Below, piece after piece: positions 60,402 through 64,000 of a stretch of 64,000 bases of DNA. The position numbers and the translations under genes were made by a program. Below the pieces are notes generated by a model. That model saw only the letters and a list, made by a program, of their open reading frames with translations, had not been told where the DNA came from and ran no database searches. Positions within the stretch are counted from its first letter, which is position 1. Each line of letters opens with the position of its first letter. This DNA is from Lepas anatifera. Lineage: Eukaryota > Arthropoda > Thecostraca > Lepadidae. The stretch spans positions 1 to 64,000 of the forward strand of contig JAOTON010001054.1 of the NCBI GenBank assembly GCA_034440635.1, given 5' to 3'.

Positions 60402-60622
60402 AGACCCTGAAGCGAAACGGAGCCGACCCTTCGCGCTCCGGAGTCTGCAAAGCAGTATCAAGATGGCTCTCGGGAAGCCGGGACCGGAACGGAGGACGCG
60501 CACGGCGCATGAGGAACCGTGCGCCAGAGGACTGGTCTGACAGGCAGACCATGCCGATAGCAGACCATGCCGACGTGCAAGAACCCAACGAGGTGTGCCA
60601 ACTGCAGTACACGCAGTTGTGA
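60402..60622 (+). CDS. BEN-like gene, terminal exon
   Basis: Follows a strong polypyrimidine tract and CCACAG|. In the phase left by the previous exon (phase 1) it continues ETLKRNGADPSRSGVCKAVS and RWLSGSRDRNGGRARRMRNR, fitting the BEN C-terminal helices and a basic tail, and stops at TGA 60620-60622. The 1-kb intron before it contains an unassigned ORF-bearing stretch (59818-60331). Confidence 0.6.
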
Positions 60623-60979
60623 GTTATGGGTGATGTGTTGGCTTAGTTTGCCGAATCCCAGGTTTTTCCATGGTTAATACATGCACATGTACCATGATGT
60701 TTTTGATAATGGTTTTAACGTAGATGAGACCAAAACTCTACCGATGCATGACAATACTTTGTTCAAAAGTATGAAAAAACCAACCATCATCGCTTGAGCT
60801 TTTACACGTCAAAATGAATCTTGCACCAGTGCTTGTCACAATATGTTAACCAGTTTCTCCTAAACAAGGAGCACAAATTCCTTTTAATTTTAGACGGGAC
60901 ATTTTCTGCAGGACAGCAGGCTGCAGATTTACTGGGCCCCTCACGTTTATGTCGAAGGTGATAGATACTTATGCTTTAA

Positions 60980-62008
60980 CCCGCGCCCCACCGGGGGTCC
61001 GGCGCCACCTTCGCCCCACCGGGGGCCATCGATGGCCCCCCTCTAACTCCGAAAATATGGGCGTTAGCGCAAATCTGCAAAGTGCAATAGAAAGCTCGCG
61101 TGAATTCAGTAAGAAATTACTTCGCATGTTTTAGTGCTCAGGTCAATGGTTTGACCTCCAGAGGCCAAATTAGGTCAAGATCGGCTATTTTCACTCAAAT
61201 ATGCAATGATTAAGCAAACTGGGCATAACTCTTATGTCATTAGAGCTATTGAGGCCTAGTAAAGTACATTTGATAGCAAATTGCCTGTACTTTTTCCGCT
61301 ATGTGGAACGTAAAGACCTCCCGCCAGTGGTTTGACCGCCAGAGGTCACCTCGTGACCTAATATGACCTGAGGTCACAAAAGGTCAAAAAGTGACCTTGC
61401 CGTATATCAAATGAAAGCCAGTGACAAGACAAACACGATGGTGTTTGTTTCACCGCTCTAGTTCAATTAGGTCAAAAGTTATTGTCAAAATACTGTTTTT
61501 GACCTCTGGTGACCTTGCATGACCTTGGAAAAGTCAAAGGGCAAATATGACCCCTGGTATCCGTGAAAGGGTGTCCAAAAAACGTTGTTCTGAGCAGTCT
61601 GAGTATTTGCAATCATTTTTGTGGCTTTTATATCATGAAATAGCTTTTCCCCATGCTTTTCCAATGGGAGAGGTCGCCTCGTGACCTGACCTCAGGGCAC
61701 GAAATCGAAAAATCCCGGATATACACCTTGTAGACCCTGGAGGGGTCATGAAGTGTACAAAGTTTCAAATTGATCGACTTCGAAATGTAGCTCTTACAGA
61801 GCTCTAAAGGTGAAGTGAGGTGACCTTGGTTGACCTCGTCTGGTGACCTGACCTTGGGTGACCCGGGGTAAAAAATTTCAGGGATGATGGGAAAATGATG
61901 CAGTGAGAGGTAGAGCCCTCAACCGCGGTGCTGCGCCTCGGCGTTTTTCTGCTATCCCGGAAAAACCTTAGGGGGGGGCCATCGATGGCCCTCCCGGTGG
62001 GGCGAGGG
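60980..62008. mobile_element. AGGTCA-rich non-autonomous TTAA/TIR element, 1029 bp
   Basis: TTAA at 60976-60979 and 62009-62012; tips CCCGCGCCCCACCGGG and CCCGGTGGGGCGAGGG. Subterminal palindrome GGGGGCCATCGATGGCCCCC at both ends. Collinear with 49116-50085. Body packed with AGGTCA/TGACCT words, including AGGTCACAAAAGGTCA and AGGTCACCTCGTGACCT. No ORF. Confidence 0.85.
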
Positions 62009-62354
62009 TTAACCGAGACTCGAGGCTACTGTGGAGGACGGACACTTAAGATGCTACTTTAAAAACTGAAAAATTTTTTAGTTTTGACGTGTATTCTATG
62101 TACCATGTATCTCATGCTTCTAATTGACGATAACTTATATCTCGGCCCCACAGCCGCAATGAAATCTTCTAGGAAAAAACCATACTGAACCTTCGACCCG
62201 AGGTGGGCGTGCGCGGTGTTTAGATTTATCACAGTACAAGGTAATTGAAAATAATGCATACTTATTTTACGTCCGTATTATTCTCAGTGATCCCGTAATC
62301 TGCTACATTAAATGCGTAAGTCTTAAGTATTTGAAGTGTTGTCTTGAGCGTGAT

Positions 62355-62510
62355 AGTCATGATGAATATGCTATATAAAATTAACCGGCAATCGCTCGTA
62401 ATATAATGTAATTGAAAACGCCAAAGAGTATATTACTCTTTGGCGTTTTCAATTACATTATATTACGAGCCATTGACGCTTCATTTTATATAGCATAATC
62501 ATCATTAGAC
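62355..62510. repeat. Palindromic foldback, about 75-bp arms
   Basis: Arms from GATGAATATGCTATATAAAA to TTTTATATAGCATAATCATC meet at AGAGTATATTACTCT near 62432. The inner about 50 bp are perfectly complementary. Confidence 0.85.
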
Positions 62511-63248
62511 GCGTAGTGGAACAACTGCATTTCGCTGGGTAGAGGCCAAAGTACGCCCATGCTATGCCAGATCGGGGCCATACAATTTCAACACAGAAAT
62601 TAAGTACGTTGATCTTGGGCTAGCTCCGAAACGCTACACTTTTGACGGGCCTCGCCAGAGTAAGCCACAGCTTTTGCCAGAGCCAGCCCGTATTACGCGT
62701 GCACTGGGCCCTAGTAATTCAGCATTGATATTGCTTTGGCTGAGCTATGGCTAACACGGTCATCTCCGCGTAGTTGGGGCTAATACGGGCAAAATCTGCC
62801 GCGCCACTGCTCTGGCCCAGTACGGGCCCAGACCTGGCCGCACTACGGGCCGTTGTGTCAACTCCCAAGCAAGAATGTAGAAAATCCGTGCTTTGTCGGG
62901 GCAGTTTTGCCAGAGTAAGCCAGACTGCACCCTGGTCTGGGCCAGAGCAAAATTGCTGGCTGGGGGGTGAGAGAGCCACCGTTCACGAGCAAAATGACCC
63001 AGAAGGATCTGGAGATGGTGAAGATGGTCCCTATTGATTCACCTGATCTGCCGTGCCACTCTCAGGGGGTGGAGCGTTGGGTTTCGGAGGTCACGCATGC
63101 TTCTGCCAAAAAAGCAGGACACGACGGTCGCCATCGGTTTATATTGTCACGCTCTGCCTCTCGGAGATGTCTACCGAGAGTTGAGCAGAAGGGCGACTTT
63201 TTAAATGGGCCTCATCTGAGTGAAATGATTGCACTTTGGTGGATGTGA

Positions 63249-64000
63249 GATGGCTTTTGCTTTCCGTGAATAAAAACGCTCAAAAACAAGTGTTTTCATC
63301 CAGATTTACGTAAAAAGTATCGCATTGAGGGCAATAATTAACGAGACATAAAAGCTTGATGTTAATCTTCTATTTGAATCCTGAAATGTATGGTGACTTC
63401 AACGCTTACCGTAACTGAAAAGGTAAGTAGAAAAGGTAAAATAGGAGGTGGAAGATGATATTTTATGTTTTTTTCTTGTCTCAAGCTTCTGTACCTTTGC
63501 CCGGGTATTACGGGGATTAAAGGAGCGATCCTGAACGAAAATATTATTTTCGGCCCGGACTAATGTTCATGGTACTTGGTCCCAGGTGTTCTGCGGAATC
63601 GGCCACGGGGTTAAAACATTTTATGGATTTTGTGGATCACATTCATTTGGCTTACTCCCAGCCAGCACAATCCTCATTTGCAAGGAGCTTTTATAGGGAA
63701 ATGGAGAGAAAGCTCTCCTGTTCTCAAAATTTTGATTCCTGCACCGGCAAGTTGGATTGGCCCCGGTGCCATCAACCTTCGTCTCGGCAGTGGTCCTAAA
63801 GAAAAATACATATTTAAGCGAGCACAGATTGTATGCTGGATTGAGAGGGCGTCTGAATGGCGCCAGATGAGGGTCTAAAAAGTATGAAGATTCATTTGAT
63901 TGTCTTGTAAACAATTTTGAAGCCGAGACCTGGTGTGTTTCTTCGCTGGCTCATTTTCATTATTGTCGAAATGGCTGGATTTCCAAGCTAATAGTTGAAG
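63249..64000. other. No recognisable gene
   Basis: A plus-strand ORF at 63563-63799 and an overlapping minus-strand ORF have no domain I recognise. Confidence 0.45.

Larger units (their letters stand above)
58382..62964 (+). mobile_element. 4.6-kb TIR element carrying a BEN-domain-like gene
   Basis: Perfect 15-bp terminal inverted repeats: CCCAGCCAGCAATTT at 58382-58396 and its complement at 62950-62964. Both ends are followed by several hundred bp of degenerate words such as GGGCTAGCTCAG, TCTGGCTA, GGGCCAG and GCCAGAG. It splits the reading frame of the gene at 56772-63248, which marks it as an insertion. It contains three exons of a BEN-like protein, a nested TTAA element (60976-62012) and a palindrome (62355-62510). 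No DDE transposase seen; no target duplication identified. Confidence 0.65.
56772..63248 (+). pseudogene. Uncharacterised multicopy-type gene, interrupted by two elements
   Basis: Three plus-strand pieces belong, from memory, to one uncharacterised repeat-like arthropod/cnidarian family. N-terminal piece 56772-57113: MAGPRRSTRRKRKGAADQ, then LPTDLDVHRHFLEIKRKM and ISEVYERAGF. Middle piece about 58080-58381: YYKRREYWAHPENVLLAMLA, DDRPKVREEAV, REFRVPNIHFHAKDYDHL, VDWKK. C-terminal piece 62968-63248: VREPPFTSKM, then LPCHSQGVERWVSEVTHASA, ending at TGA 63246-63248. A TTAA element separates the first two pieces, and the BEN-bearing TIR element sits exactly between VDWKK…PP and EPPFTSK, where the family is continuous. 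Function unknown to me. Confidence 0.6.

Overview
The window is animal nuclear DNA, most likely from an arthropod. Two intronless genes encode TipE-family sodium-channel auxiliary subunits, a family known from arthropods. A third gene, CFAP298, is an axonemal dynein assembly factor that is only useful in an animal with motile cilia or flagellated sperm. TipE plus CFAP298, with abundant microsatellites and many transposon families, would suit a crustacean with flagellated sperm such as a barnacle. That taxonomic placement is inference. No bacterial, CRISPR or rRNA features are present.

Left third (1-19,760): a head-to-tail array on the minus strand of a Ty3/Gypsy-type LTR retrotransposon. Single LTRs are shared between neighbours: LTR 19084-19760, internal, LTR 12158-12833, internal, LTR 5231-5907, then an internal region running off the left edge (period about 6.93 kb). 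Each unit has a tRNA-Leu-type primer-binding site, gag with a CCHC knuckle, pol (PR, RT, RNase H, IN) reached through a GGGAAAC slippery heptamer, and an extra ORF encoding an SGNH/GDSL-hydrolase-like protein between integrase and the 3' LTR. Every LTR carries a cloverleaf-forming tRNA-Lys-like sequence with A box, B box and T5 terminator, plus a minisatellite. Most pol breaks are homopolymer length differences that vary between copies.

19.8-31 kb: gene-poor, with long inverted repeats (19993-20370, 21160-22305, 26154-26448), a long CA microsatellite, a tRNA-derived SINE and a 1.4-kb TTAA-flanked TIR element (27813-29244).

31-36 kb: the TipE-like pair, both on the plus strand and about 2.6 kb apart, echoing the clustering of tipE and Teh genes in insects. 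A 311-bp CT tract follows the first gene, and two perfect TGACGTCA sites precede the second.

36.5-47.4 kb: a SINE, a 56-bp minisatellite, a LINE 3' fragment beside a TIR element, five exons of CFAP298 on the minus strand (44868 down to 41990; C-terminal exon not found) and a 46-bp minisatellite.

49-64 kb: AGGTCA-rich TTAA elements (49116, 57191, 60980), a decayed LINE with endonuclease, RT and RNase H (50.2-54.85 kb), and an uncharacterised multicopy-type gene (56772-63248). That gene is interrupted first by a TTAA element and then by a 4.6-kb TIR element (58382-62964) that contains three spliced exons of a BEN-domain-like protein. The SGNH-bearing, tRNA-bearing Gypsy element and the BEN-bearing TIR element are the best candidates for undescribed systems.
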